Part shown: piece after piece, positions 1 through 19,393 of the stretch | Layout of the letters: the number at the start of each line of letters is the position of its first letter | How positions within the stretch are numbered: position 1 is the stretch's first letter | Origin: Acanthaster planci | Lineage: Eukaryota; Echinodermata; Asteroidea; Valvatida; Acanthasteridae | Reading direction: 5' to 3' | NCBI RefSeq assembly: GCF_001949145.1 | Contig: NW_019091614.1 | Coordinates: 41,666 to 101,869, forward strand | DNA length: 60,204 nt | Made by a program: the position numbers and the translations under genes | Notes under the pieces: generated by a model | Told to the model about the DNA's origin: nothing | The model's database searches: none | The model's input: only the letters and a program-made list of their open reading frames with translations

Positions 1-135
1 AAAGACAAGAAGGGGTGTACGAGACACCCAAAGAGAACCTCACCAAGACAAGAAGGGGTGTACAAGACACCCAAAGAGAACCTCACAAAGACAAGAAGGG
101 GTGCACGAGACACCCAAAGATAAGCTCACAAGGGC
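1..135. repeat. 43-bp minisatellite, three copies, open at left edge
   Basis: The unit beginning acaagaaggggtgtacgaga starts at 5, 48 and 91, so the period is exactly 43 bp with a few substitutions. The array probably continues left of the window. Confidence 0.93.
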
Positions 136-1807
136 AATTTTTCACCTGTAGTACATTTGGAAAAGTTATCATGTGCTCAACAAATCGTACATGTGCCAGT
201 ATTTGATATACATGTGTATGTACGCAACAGTAGGAAAGGCTTGGCAGTGTTCGTTTTTGGATTTGTGATCTAATCGGGAATATTTGATGCCACGGCAAGT
301 GTACTACATACATGTACATTTGTACATATATGTACAAAGTTTTGAGTAACCTGCTTACATTTGTGTTTGCATGGTTCCACATGTAAACAAAGGAGTTTCA
401 CCGACTGCACTGTGCTAGATGTCAACTCTTCATTTGAAAAGTGACCTCAATGAGTCTCAAACCAAACATCGGTTCCAATGCCACAGAGAAAAGTCAGTGA
501 TACAGGTTTGGTTCGTGGTTTGATGTTACAGCAAAAGCAGATTGAATTTCATGAAATCAACCTTTGTTTTTGCCGTGTTGTTACATGTAGCTGCCGTCCT
601 GACAGATATGTTCTGCACTCAAATTTGAGGAAATCTGCTTGTGTGCCAGGACAGTTGATGTCAATCGCATAAGGCTATAGCGATGCTGTTACATAGATTT
701 GTATGCAAGGAATTTGTTCAATAGAACATCTGTCTGACAAGTGCCATCAGGGAACTGAGATGGTTTTAGAAATGTTTGTGGCATACTGAGCAGGAGTAGC
801 CAGAGTCTTGTATCCTCTGCCATATCAATACATGTGTACAGTCATGGTTATTCATTAGGGGGAATACACGTACTGAAAGGTATGGTTTTAATTAGGATAG
901 AGAATTCCTGGAATGTCGCGGCAATGCCTGAAATTCAGATGGACATTACGGAGACTGAAATCTTACTGTTCCTTGCATGTTAATCGTGTTTGATTTTAAG
1001 CACTTGTTTTTGAAGCATTCCTGGTAGAAGTGTAATTCCAGAAAACTTGATTGCAATACCCTCTGGCAAGCACGATAGTCCCGAAAAACCCCTCGTTTCC
1101 GACGTGCTCAGAAATTCTGTATTTTTGAACTTGTTGTAATCCTATCAAAATCGTTCTACAATCTTCAGGGCATTGATGGAAACTTGTGCAGTTTGGTTTA
1201 AGAATCAGACCTTTCACTTTCTTGGTGAAATTGACCAGTGTTCATGTTTCGGACAAACCTTCTGTTGATATTGGATGGACAGGTGTACACCTTGGATGTA
1301 TTTCATTTTATGTGTCTGAAGCCAAGAAATCAGGTCATCTTTTTAATACACCACTCAGATTGAAAATAAAACGAGTTTTAAGCAAAAGATTTACTCATCA
1401 ACTTTTTAATTATGGGAGTTTTTATTTGTTTCAATCAAGAAAGAACTTCAGCTGGATGGTAAATATGGCAGTTTTGGGAAGCGTATGTCTGAAACTAAAA
1501 TATGGTATTTTGGTATTTCTAACACATTTTTGAAATTTTATTTCAGAATTACAACTCACTTGGCTTGTTTGCAGTAGTTGCCCCAAAATGCCAGAGTTTT
1601 CTCTTCTTTCAAGATCGTTGCAATCTTAAGTCAGTAAGAAAATTAGTGTAAAAAAACACCCACCCACCCCAATAAAAAGCCCAAGGCTGCTGCGCTTTGA
1701 GAGGTAATTGAAAAAGCCATTGGATTTATCAGTCCACCAATCAAATGAGTCCTGGAGCCCTTGGTAATGCCTGTTGACTTATCTTCCAATTATTATCCTT
1801 TCTGCAG
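1..1807 (+). other. IMPDH intron (5' part of gene)
   Basis: I read this stretch for the IMPDH motifs that should precede exon a (GGNVVT, GSICITQE) and found none, so it is intronic. It contains the 43-bp minisatellite at the left edge and isolated ACATGT motifs. Nothing else is recognisable. Confidence 0.6.
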
Positions 1808-7797
<5,990 letters not shown>

Positions 7798-8064
7798 GCT
7801 GCAAGCCCCACCCTCCGTGGTCGCTCCTCACTTACCTTTCCACTTTTTCGTTTGGCGCACCAATGATTTCCTTCCTTGTCACGCTGTAGTATTTGCACAT
7901 TTTAGTGCCCTTTTGTTGTTCACTAGTATCGCGTGCTGTACACCGGTTATGAGTCTGTCATGGACAAAACACTTGAAAATCCTGGAGGTGGTGAGTCTTG
8001 ATGTGCAAAATGTGGCTGATAACCAGTGAACCGAAGAGACTTGTATTGTGTGAATCAACTGGTG

Positions 8065-8145
8065 ACCAGGGGCCAATTTCACAGTGCCACCAAGCAAAAG
8101 TATTGCTTAATAACACATTCATGTGCTGAGCAATAGTAGTCAGCA
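8065..8145. repeat. Dispersed-repeat end (GGGGCCAATTTCAC type)
   Basis: The sequence ggggccaatttcacagtgcc followed by caagcaaaagtattgctt resembles a transposon end that is frequent in echinoderm sequence, as I recall. A related segment in inverted sense (gtgaaattggctgc) starts near 8809. Confidence 0.35.
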
Positions 8146-8805
8146 GATGACTAGTCCAAAAATATACGGAACGCGTAGCATTTTGGTCGGTAACTTGCTC
8201 TTGCTAGGCTGCAGCCGACTTGACAAAACTTTAGGCAGTGGTGCAACTCCACTTATGCCACAGTTTCTTCTGTAAGTTACTCAACAAATTGATTGATTGA
8301 TTTTATGAAACTTATGTTCTGCGTGAGTCTGCGACTTACCGAACAAATTGATGGTGTGACTCACGCAGTCATTTTAGGTGGCGTAAGTTGTGCTGGACGA
8401 AGCAAAAATGAACAATTTGTCTAGCTTATCAAATTCAGTGAAGCCTCATCATTGCTGAACTTAAGGTTTGTATGAGAAATGCACAGCTTTGTTGTCGAAG
8501 GTAATGAGAAACATTTTCGGTTGTGAGAAAACTGCAAGATATTTTTGTCCAGTTCCGATGAAGAAAAGATGAAAACTTTTTCAAAACGGTGAGCAGAAGT
8601 GATTCAACGACTGTTTGACGACTGCTGTTGTACTGGAAAAGAACAGCCATCGTAAAAGGCGTTTTTGTCCTGTCCAAGAAATTTGATATTGTTAAAAGTT
8701 GGCACAGCTATGCAACTATTCATGAAATCAAACTTGAGTATATCACGCAGCTATGGCATAGATTTGTGGCACAAGGCTTACACATGGTTCAAAGTTGCGC
8801 CATGT

Positions 8806-8922
8806 TTCGTGAAATTGGCTGCAGAAAATTTCTTGGCTAAGCAGATTTCTGTGTTTGGTGACTCAATGAAGCTCGCCCTAGTGAAAAATGCAATCAATAA
8901 TTGAGACTTAGCCAAGAAGTTA
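8806..8922. repeat. Repeat fragment with 12-bp perfect inverted arms
   Basis: After cgtgaaattggctgc the arms ttcttggctaag (8830-8841) and cttagccaagaa (8907-8918) are exact inverted copies. It is probably a remnant of the same family as 8065-8145. Confidence 0.45.
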
Positions 8923-11900
8923 ACCGTTACATAGTTCATGCAAGGCAGAATCCTTGCCAATTGATATTGTTCTGAATGCCGAGTTCCAGTCAAGTTGTCA
9001 CAGGTCAGTACATAAGTCCTTGACTCGCAAGTCGCGTGGCAGGCTTTGAGACAAACTCTGATGGAGGCGTTGTCTGTTATGGTCCATTCACATTATGTAT
9101 GACCTGGACTGACCAGCACAAATGTCAGTAAAACTTTGCTGCATGTGGAAACCTCAAGTAAACCAAAATACAGTCAACCACCTTTCTATTGGTCATTGTG
9201 ACTTAACGGATTACCTCCATATAATGGACCTTGTATTATAACTATTGGAAAACAGAATACAGAAACTTGGGGACCTAACATCTATGTTGCTGTAAACAGG
9301 ATGTTGTATTGTAGCGTCAGAATACTGCAGATTGTGGCCTCTGACAATGTTTGTTTAAAACGGAATACTTTAACTTGGCTCACGTCTTGATGCAGAAAGG
9401 ACAATTTTTCCAAAATCTCCAAAACATCAGCAGACACCTCTGTAGGACAAATGCAGATTACCTGTGTTGATGACATTTGAAATGTTATTGGACCACACAC
9501 AGCCGGTTCCATGTGTGCCGACACTGGCCAATATTAGCAGTGTTCGCCAGAAGTGGACTGCTTCTGATCTGACTCATGAGCAGCATAGACTGGGTTAAAC
9601 ACTCCGCCAGAAAGAAGAATTTAGGGGAAATAAACTCCACACGATTGTTTCAGTATTTGCAGAAATTAGGGCTGTAGTTGAGACATTTGCAAGCCCAGGC
9701 AAGACACCAGTCACAAGGAATAGTTTGAACAGTGACAAGGTCTGCTTTTGTTGCAGTTTATGTGAATTGTTGATGACATAAATTCAGAGAAGAAGCCTTG
9801 TAATGGTCTCAAGAGATCCTGACTACAACACCAACAGAAAAAACAATCTGGATGAGCTTTCCAAACAGTTTGGCCACACAAGGAAGGGGTCCCATTCACA
9901 GTACTATTTCTGTCTTAGTCATTGTTTAAGTTGCTTGAGCTAAACATGTAAACACCCTGTCATCTAAAAGAGAGGTTGTATTTTTCTATCCTAAACTGCT
10001 CATCATCAGACCGGAACACTTTCCAGTAACTCTGGGAGTACTGGCCCTGAACACTATCAACAGAGGGCCTGCCATGCCGATGGTTGGCCAAGACTTCACA
10101 CACCGGAGGGCACATTGCGTGGACTGCCGAAACTAATTACAGTGCCTGGGGCTCTCTGCCGGGATTGGCTATCGCACAAGGCACAGAATGAGTGGTTGAT
10201 GGGGGTTTATTCATGTGGACTGATTCTGATATATCCTTGCTCTCCTTGGTTTTGTGGGTGGACTTGCCAGAACTTAATGAAGTTTTTTGAAAATGTTTTT
10301 ATTTCACCTCTGATGTAATGCTTGTTTTCTGTTTTTGACATTTCAAGTGGAAACCTCATTATTTTCCTTCAGTACCTTGTCTGCGCACAATCTTTCAAGG
10401 TGTACATTAATGAAGACCAACATGAACATTCGTCAAAAGTATTTACAGTATATGAAGGAAACACGAGGGTTACCTCAGTAGTTTTGTTGAAACTGAAGTA
10501 TTTTGTATTTTTGAAAAAGTACTATAGTTTGAGTGGGAAACACTGAAATTTCACCATTGGTTGGTCAGACTCTTTGAGGACCTGTATTTACAGTGTACAA
10601 GATGCCTTATTCTCAGAATGGGATGCTGGCTTTGTTGAAGGAGCTTCCTAATAAGGATGACTGTTTACTCCAAAGAAATCTAGACTGTATTTCTTTTTTA
10701 AATTTGAATTGGGGTGTCAGATTTGTCGACGTTGCAGACTGAATATGAATAGAAGCTTGTAGATTTGAGAAGTGCATTATGTTTTCCATTGAGGAGAAAA
10801 TCCACCCTTGCTGCATAATTGTCATTTCTTCTGCTTTTCTTGGTATAGTTTTTGTTCCTCATAAGTGTTGCATTGCCCAACTCTTATTGCCCTAAATCTC
10901 CCACAGGTAAAGATTTAGGACCGTAAGGATTAATTTGTGATGCAATAGAATAGACCATTTTTTTGTGATATGACCAAGGTCGCAGACTTCTTTGTATCAG
11001 ATCTTCTCAAGTTATTGTGAAGAACTTACCTTGCTGGTTATTGATTGTGTAACAGCGTAAGAAATGAAATGAGATTAAAATGGCAATGAAAAGACAACTA
11101 AATGTCTTTGATCGAAAGAAACAGTTCCGTTAAGTCCAGTGCGGGATATCTTGTTAATAAATTAGTGAGGAGATTGTATTGTCGTCTACAAATGAAGATG
11201 ATGCAAATTGTATGTTGTTTCAATAGGTTGAGAAGGGTACACGTCAGGTTTTCGCTGATTATCAGTGTGGATGTTTGGGGGCAAAAACGCATGAAAACTC
11301 ACCTTAATTGTGAGCAGTATTGATAACCGCACAAGGAGGGTCGGTGCAAGTGATTGTTAGCTTGTTTATGAAAAAAATGATATTTTTATTGGAAAACGTT
11401 TTGGGCTCTTGTCGAAAAAGTGTTTACTTTTTCTGTTCTGGTGACGTGGCGTTGCCCATCAGTGAGGCATGTTAGTTAGGTTGGAAATAAAAATTGATGC
11501 CTCAACAATGTCGGGAAACAGGTTCTTTTTTTTTTTGGCAAGTAATATCTATGAAGAATTTGTTTAATACAGAAGCGCAAGGCCTTGCCGATATTTCGTA
11601 AATATTTATTGTTCCTACACAGAATTGCGATTTCCTTTTCCTAAACGCCACTGAGAAAAAAGAATCGTCGACAGAAACAGATGTAAAAAAAATAATTTGA
11701 TTTCTTAGTTTTTGTGTTGCGTGCAGTAAAGGGTACAAATTGTGTTGTTTAAACTTGGTTGTGGACTGGATTAAATCGTCGTTGACTTGTTATGTTAATC
11801 GGTATTATTCTGATCGGCACTGTTAGTACTATTAATGCAATCATTGCGTGGTAACACTCCCATAAAACCAAATTCGTCAAAGGAAAAGTGGCTGGGCTCT

Positions 11901-11996
11901 AGTTATTTTTGTCGTGTTAAAACAGGAAAAGTTATAAATAAACGGGCATTCTACATTCCCCGACATCGTCGAAGGGAAATACAACGCGCAACTGAC

Positions 11997-12164
11997 AATG
12001 TCCAATGCCGAGAAGAAACATCAGACATTCGCTGTACAAACTAATAGGAATGTCCAATGTCTAGAAGAAATATCAGACATTCGCTATACAAACCAATGGG
12101 AATGTCCAATGTCAACAGAAAATCAGACATTCGCTGTACAAACCAATGGGAATGTCCAATATCT
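11997..12164. repeat. 52-bp minisatellite, just over three copies
   Basis: Units start with aatgtccaatg at 11997, 12049, 12101 and 12151 (partial). They share atcagacattcgctgtacaa and ccaatggg. The period is 52, 52 and 50 bp. Confidence 0.93.
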
Positions 12165-13377
12165 AACTTTATACTGTCGTACCTCATACGTGTACTCTGA
12201 AAACATGTTCATAATATGACTTGTGTTTTCGGTTTTCACGTAATTCACCCGAGTATTGTCCATATTTGCACTTTCCAAGGGTCACATTAATTGGGGGAGG
12301 GGAGTACATGTACATGAAATACTAGGATAACGTCATGCAGTCTATATGGCCTTATGTGTGAGGTTAAATTTAGTGGCCTTTTACACGCTGTATAGAAAAT
12401 GAAATGTAGAAGTCCCGCTAACACCTGTATTTCTGCATTTCAAAAAAGAAGTTCGTGATCGATCATTGGTAGGCCTAATTCCATGAAATGTTGGAAGTGA
12501 ATTTTGCGTTTGCACACCACCAATATATAATACGGCAACACACCCAAAGGACGATGGATTCAAGTTGTACTACCCTGTCAAAAATGCGGTCACCCCAATT
12601 GAAAAGAAATCCACGTCGTTCCGGTTATTTTTTCCTGAGGCAGAGGAAATCCGACAGTTCCAGCATCCGCCCCAGATGTGGCCAACTTAAGACCTCCACC
12701 TGAAAAAAAATATGTAATATTTTGAGCCTCCAGTTTCAACACTACATTTGACTTCTCAAAAGCCATACAAACTTTTAGCTGGTTGTTTTGAATATTGAAA
12801 TATCGACGTGGAAAGATTCGTTTCATGCCGCAAGTGGGATTGTAAGAGAAACGGTATTTGAAGTAGAGGCGCACCATTGTAGTCTTAAGGTTGGGTCCTA
12901 AAGACAGATTTTTGGTTCATGGAGTATTTATTATTTATTTGATTATCACATTAACTAAACGTTATTTACACTTTATAGTATTTGTCGTGGAACGAACAAA
13001 AGCCAACTGGCAGGCTTCACTATATTACAACATGTGTAATTGATCTGATTGGTTGAAAATGTTGTAAATTGGTATCAAGCGTACGAAGGCCCAGAACAGA
13101 CATGTCTCTCCAAATTTGAATGCCCCTCCTGGTAGTTCAGTTCAGTCAGGGCAAATAAAAGGCACATTTTGGTGAATCTGTAAACTGTATCGTGTCAGCC
13201 ACCTCTCTGGAACTGCAACTCACCGCGCGCATGATGTTGGACATCCAATAACACGGGCTCCTTAAAGGTAGAGTATAAATGACGCTTAAAATGAGTAGTT
13301 ACGGTACTTAGCACCCCCCCCATCGGGTAATGTGAGGGCCGGGGCCCACACACGTCGCTCCGTGCACCATGTAAAGC

Positions 13378-13908
13378 AAGCCTGGTTTCCACATCGACGT
13401 GAGAAATGCAGAGAGCAACGCCATCAAGACGCAGACTGCAACGCAGACAAATGGGAACATGTCAAACCGAAGTGTCGCCACAAACGAAAACCAGCCCCAG
13501 ACGGATCGGAAAAGTTGAGCCCGGTTCAGCTCTGCCGACTGTCTGCGGTGTCAAGTGGGCCGATACAAACACGCATGTTGGCATGACGGGCGTACAACGA
13601 TGTTTCTCTCGCTTAGTACCTCTCAATTTTGTCAGTTTTTTCCCTATTGCTAGCATATGCAGCCTCAATCGTTAACAAAATAGCTGACCATTAACAAATT
13701 ACATCAAACTAGAGTATCAGTTTGGCTTCAAGAGGCAACATTGCCACCTAAAGAAAGGCATTTTGAGCGAAATTTTCCGAGTTTCGGGCGCCCTTTTGTT
13801 TAATTTTTTGGGTGGAATGACGTCGCACCGCGTCTCTTCCGCGACTGTCTGCGTCTTGACGTCTTGCGAACCGTCTGCGTTACAAAAGACCATGAGGAAA
13901 CCAGGCTT
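13378..13908. mobile_element. Inverted-repeat element with subterminal CGCAGAC motifs
   Basis: The terminal copies are aagcctggtttcc (13378-13390) and ggaaaccaggctt (13896-13908). Just inside, both ends carry the same short motifs in mirror orientation (caagacgcagac and aacgcagac). The length is 531 bp with no transposase. This is typical of a non-autonomous DNA transposon. Confidence 0.6.
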
Positions 13909-14001
13909 TACACGTAAGGCGCGTAGAAAATTAAGGAAAGTTTCTCAAAATGTGTAAATAAAACCCAGGCGTCTGCCATATCTCTCAGCCAGTGGTGTAA
14001 G

Positions 14002-14050
14002 GGGGGGGGCATCCACCAGCAGACGTTGTTCATCCGGATGCCCCCCCCCC
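14002..14050. repeat. G-run/C-run foldback
   Basis: A run of eight to nine G followed by catcc pairs with ggatg followed by ten C, around a loop of about 21 nt. The preceding ccagtggtgtaag resembles the CAGTGGCGTA ends common in invertebrate repeats. Confidence 0.6.
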
Positions 14051-17000
14051 AAATTTTGAAATGTATGCAACCCATACATAAACCATATTGCTTCTACCAG
14101 TTTAACAGTGCACCTGGTTGCGCCCTCTGAAAAGTCGCCCTAGTTAACTTACTGCTCTCAGAAAAACTTTTAGGAGACGGACGGGGCGCCAGTCCTCAAC
14201 TACCCCTTTTTGGGTGGAACCACACTGCATGACACCCCCCATCACTACCTCAAAATGTGGGGAGTGCTCACCGCATCGTGAACAATCTGGCGCTGGAGGA
14301 AAAATATGCCATCAAATCGGGCTTCTTGTCTGAAAAGGTAGCTTTTCAGTGAGAATAAAAGTTCCCTCCGCAGATGTTAGATACATCAATTCCCTGGAGA
14401 TTGCTAATTTCCTATGAGGTTCAAAACGCTAGTAATTATCGAGGCTTTTGCTCGCATAATAACACTGCGGCGTTACACACGCTTGATATTTTAATCCTGC
14501 GCGGATTGAACCCGCCATTTATAATCGCACAGTGTTTGTCTTTAATTGGTGGAAATGTTTCGCTGACGTCAAAAAATACCCGGTTGTGCTTGTCAAACCA
14601 GCGGAAGAGATACCCCCGCGTGTGGGATCCGTGAATACAGGAGGGAAGGTCATAGCGTGCGGTCCCTCCGACATGCGTGCAGCTCGCATGTGAGAAAACA
14701 TTCCGCGAACGCATTTCGTGTGTATATGCTTCGCGTGGGTTGGCTGTGGCTGTTTCCTACGGCCGAATTAGGAGACAACGGAGGCCTCGCGACTCAAAAC
14801 ACATAGGCCTACAGACCAACATAGTCATCATTCAAAAACCAAAGAAGTGCATGTCGTCATGTATTATTCACGGAGCTTTTGAGCGGTGAGGCGCTCTGGT
14901 TTTGAGTTTCCTTGTCACATACTAGAGGCACTCCTGCTCAGGAAAGGTTGTTGATCACAAACCTGTTCGGATACGTGAAATCAAGAGCGCTTACGAGGGA
15001 AGGTCCAAGTCGACTAGCTTAATTCGTTGGCCTTGGAGTTCGGAACCGTGACATAGTTACTAACAACACAAGGATGCCGACGGACAAGGAGGTAGAAAGT
15101 GAAGACAGGCAGGTAAGCAGGCGTCAGTTTCAGGTTTGAAATTCCAGCCATTTTAATTCCCCCATTTACGCTGCAGGGGAAAAAAGAAAATCTATGACGG
15201 TGTAACATCGTGTAATCGGCATTTTTACTTTTAGTGCGGTGGTCTTTGAAATTTGGAAGATGACTTCGTATGTCAAACTGTCATTCATGAAGAGTTGGGG
15301 GATATGATGAAGGATCATGGAGACAAGGCCTCGTATGTACTGCGCCATTTGAAATAAATCTCTCGTTGACTTCTGCACAAGTCATCAATGCACGTATCTC
15401 CCGAAGAACGTAGCTCTGTATATCCTATAGAAAGACTTCATTGATTTTTAATTTTATCGCGAAAAAAGGTGTATGACACACTTATCAAATTGAGTCATGT
15501 CCCTAAATTTTAATCGAGTCGCGTGACATTTCATTATTCATCACTTTCATTTCAGCGTTTTGAAAAGAAAGAAAACACTTCCACTTTCTTATTTTGACAG
15601 AAAGACATCCTGCCACCCTCGCTTGGGGTGTAAATGACTGTAGCCCTATGGTCCTATATTCCACTTCCACGATCTGATGAAATTGATGTACCAAAAATGT
15701 CATTTGCAGATAAAACTATGAAACTTTCCCATGTGTTGATTTTTGGCGACCAAGTGAATAAAGCACATGCATAGGCCCTATGTGCATCTAAAGGGGTTTG
15801 TAAATTAGGTTTAATTTAGGACGGACTATAAAAGATGTCGGCTTGTAGAGTCTAGCACGGGCCTACCCTCACATCAGTGTTCATGTAGCCCAAGCTTGAT
15901 GGCAGCTTGTGGTGGATATCTTTCAACAGGGTAAGTTTCACAATAAGCACTCACCGATGACAAGTTCCTGGATTGAAACTCAATGGCATGATGGCATGAT
16001 GTAGTGTCACAACCAAAGTCCCAGAAAAATGAAACTGTGAGCTTCAAGCACCGTACCTGTGTCGGTATGTTTATGTTCAGATTAGATAGCAGTATATACA
16101 TATATGTATGCAGCAACTAGTTTCGCATACTCAGCTGTAACAGTTGTAGTGCAGAAAAGGGACATCCCGGTTTGTATAATGTTACATGAGGTGTCAAAAC
16201 ATATACAATAAACGAATCGTGAGCAAAAATATACAATCAAAATCGAGACTTCAAAATCAAGCACCATCGCACATGCGCCGTGCAGAATGTTGTCATCACT
16301 ATTGGCCGTTTATTTATCTTTAAATAAAGAATGAGACAAATTCAAACGATGAAAGGCATGTAATAAAATTGTCTAAATGGTGAACAGACCGTTTACATTT
16401 CGAAATATTTTAGCTGTCTGGAGTTTGAATAATGTGTCTTCTGTGGACCAGTACCGGTAATAAAAACCGAGAAACTAAGAAAGTTAAGTAATTATCAGAG
16501 ACGAGTTGACTCGGGCGACATGGCTTCGATCGAATTAAAATGTCTGGAGGGTTCAGAAATCCTTTCGTCCTTACATTTTTCATGTTGTAACAAAGCTTAG
16601 ACAACCTCATCCAGGCTCCATAGGCATTTTAAGACACGTTTTTATATCGCGTGAGCTCTATGTCTCAGCAGTGTAAATCACTGTGGAATAAGTAGACGGT
16701 GAATCAGACAAGCTAACGATAGTGACTTGACCTAGACATCTAGCACGCCTGAAGTTTTTTTTGCAAGGTGGGTCATTGATATACATAAGCAGCACGAAAA
16801 AAGAAGGCTCATTCTCCTCGTGTTTTTGAGAAAATTGCAAAATGTTCTAGTACTGGTCACTGCAGCAGTGGACACAGTATTCCTTATCACTTCCACGCAA
16901 GAGCATGCCGGCTGTATTTCTATGTGGCGGAGATGAGTTTTGTTTCTGATCATTAAAACCACCCAACTTCCATCGGGGAGGAATTTTGGCATGATTACTT

Positions 17001-17737
17001 TCTCATGCCGTAATCACATAATACGCAAGGTGAATTATGTCAACAGAAAGGCAGCCTGGTTTTTATTATGCATCAAGCCAATGGATTTTCACGTTCATTA
17101 ACCTGATCAGCCTCCTCAGAGATAGGAAGTGATCAATTATTCGTACGTAAGAACGTGTAGAGGAATAACCGGTGTCCTCAAACTTCCTTCAATCTCCGGA
17201 TAACCCTAGGCCGTTCCGGCAAATGTACACCCACTGATCCCATAGGCCCGAACGCACCAGTGCGTCAGACTGGGCCAAGACCCTAATTGAATTATGCACA
17301 CAAATTTTATCTACCTGGGTGTTTGTACGTTTAGTATTGAGAATCTGTTTCAGTTGAGCGACAGTTGGTATGGATTTTTTCGAAGGGAGATTAAGGGGGC
17401 AGAAAGACACGATCAGATTTTGGATGGCCGAATGCGATGCAAATTGCAATTCTTCGAGGTTTTCCTCTTGCTAGCGGAGCCTGACCTGCCGGACGGTGGT
17501 TGGTAACCCCCAGTGGCGTAACTAGGTTTTGAGTCCGGGACTGATAAAATGGTGGTCATTGTTTTATAACTCGTAAAGAATCCTCACCCTCGTGAAGCAT
17601 GGGTTCTTAAGTAGCCTTTTATCTTGTTCAATCCCTCATAAAAGGGCCTCTTTTCTCTCTGCCCACTCACTATATCCGCCGGACACGCCCATTGGATGAT
17701 ATGATTTCATTTTTAATCATCCGTTGAATTTTGATAT

Positions 17738-17921
17738 AAGGCGCCTTTTTATATGCACCTTTTCTAGTGTTTTGAGCATATACACGATGGGGTTCACTTT
17801 CCCGGACACCCACCCACACGTGTGCGTTACGTTTGGCAGTCAAAATCGCCTCGAGAGCGATTTTGGCGGATATAGGCAATGCTTGGCGCAAGTATTGACG
17901 CGCATATGGAAGGCGCCTTTA
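17738..17921. repeat. Foldback with AAGGCGCCTT ends
   Basis: aaggcgcctttttatatgc at the left and gcgcatatggaaggcgcctt at the right are inverted copies with two mismatches. A small perfect hairpin (caaaatcgc/gcgattttg) lies inside near 17840. Confidence 0.5.
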
Positions 17922-18889
17922 AAGTGAATCAACAACGTTACTTTCCGTTCACTGTTCGTGTACTTACACATTTTTCAACACTTCCTTCTGACTGCAGAAT
18001 TTTGGTTTATGATAGCTATGGTTTTGGTTAGCAAAAAGGTTTCCCCTCCCAGAAGTGGGGAAATCCGGTGCGTAGCGGATGCGAGTCACGGGAGAGTTCT
18101 TTGTTTCAGTGATAGTTGGAGATGGGACTGGGGATGGAGATGGAAGAGGGCGCTGGGAAGGGCTAATGGCCTTGTGCAGATTTTAGTGAAGGAAATACCT
18201 CACAGGGGCGTCACAGTTAACGACGCGCAAAGCATTGTGGGTTATTTCTGCCAAGCGCGCGAGCTCGCTCAGTGCGTTAGACAACCGGCGGTTATCAATT
18301 CGATATTTTTTTCTGTCTCTTCCTCATTGCAAAAAACATTCTCACTACACTTTATTGGTTCATCCAAAATTGATCAAGATAACCAATGATTTGAAATATA
18401 TCGCCAAAAGACACGTGATCAGTGAAACCGAGAAGATAAATTACCACATTGTGATGGTACCAAGGTCATGTTTTTATGATATACCGGCTTTTGCCAGTGC
18501 CAAAGCATTACCATTGGCGAACGAAAAAAAATTAAATAACGCTTCACGAACAGGAAGTGTTAACCTCGCGGTTACAGCCTTCGTGCACAATTTAGCCAAT
18601 CACAGTGCAAAGCCAGCAGCACTTCCCGGTGCCCTGTTCGGGCGCAGGGCGACGAGCGAACCTGATGTCGTGCCCGACGAATTTTGAACAGCGCCCCCAT
18701 CGCGAACAGGAAAATTGGCATAGACCAATTGACTTCAGCGCAGCCATGCATTTCGAACTCCAAATGGACTTTTCACGAACAAATTCCTTATTATGAATGC
18801 AAGGCATAGCCTAAATGGTCATGGTGGCAAACAGCGTGAGCGACCCATTGAAATGTAACAGTGAATCTGGTCTGCGGCATTTGGCTTAT

Positions 18890-19190
18890 CAGGCCGGTGG
18901 TTTATCTGTTAATCCCCTGCATGGTATGAAACAACTGGCTATTCCCCAAACCTGCTGTATGGGTGAGATACCAGTCCATTGCAGGTTTCTCCCTAGCTGA
19001 TATCGGTACCCATTTATCTTCCTGGATAGGAGCATGGAGCTATTAAACACACATAGCTCCATGATAGGAGAGGGGCAAACTGGGGTTGAGTGGCTTGTCA
19101 AAGGCCACAACTTATGGCCAGTAGGTGGATTCGAACCCCTAACCGTCTGGTGAGAAGTCACAAACCTTATATACCACTTGACCACCTGAA
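18890..19190 (-). mobile_element. tRNA-derived SINE (minus strand)
   Basis: Read on the minus strand, the head has a perfect A box TGGTCAAGTGG (19174-19184) and a perfect B box GGTTCGAATCC (19127-19137), but it does not fold as an intact tRNA. The body continues with gcccctctcctatcatggag, aaatgggtaccgatatcagc and acctgcaatggactggtatc. I recognise that tail as a widespread SINE body of marine invertebrates. Confidence 0.72.
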
Positions 19191-19265
19191 ATACAGGGTA
19201 CAGACTTCGTGGTCATTTCCTTCAGATTCTCCAAGTTTCAGTCTTTTCCACTAACTCAGGAAACC

Positions 19266-19393
19266 AGGCCTGTTTGTTTCACACGGATCTGGATCGCGGT
19301 CAGTGATCCCAGAGCTGGTTCGCTCTATCCATTATACGACAGTTGAGGTGTACGACTGATCCCCATCCAGATCCGCGTGAAACACACACGCCC
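19266..19393 (+). mobile_element. Palindromic MITE, family C copy 1
   Basis: The ends ggcctgtttgtttcacacgg and, inverted, gggcgtgtgtgtttcacgcg are followed inward by atctggatcgcggtcagtga and its partner. The centre carries gttcgctctatccatta. A second copy in the opposite orientation is at 45270-45408. Confidence 0.75.

Noticed and set aside
1-1807. Further upstream IMPDH exons
   Set aside because: I looked for the Cys-loop (GSICITQE) and GGNVVT motifs on the + strand and none is present. They must lie left of the window.
11997-12164. A CRISPR-like array
   Set aside because: The units are contiguous tandem copies without unique spacers, in animal DNA.
17958-18687. Two overlapping frames of 143 and 150 codons upstream of TES
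   Set aside because: No recognised domain, erratic composition, and they overlap each other in different frames. They are consistent with chance openness in GC-richer DNA.
19127-19190. A functional tRNA gene on the minus strand
   Set aside because: The A and B boxes are perfect, but the acceptor and anticodon stems do not pair and a SINE body follows. Called a SINE instead.
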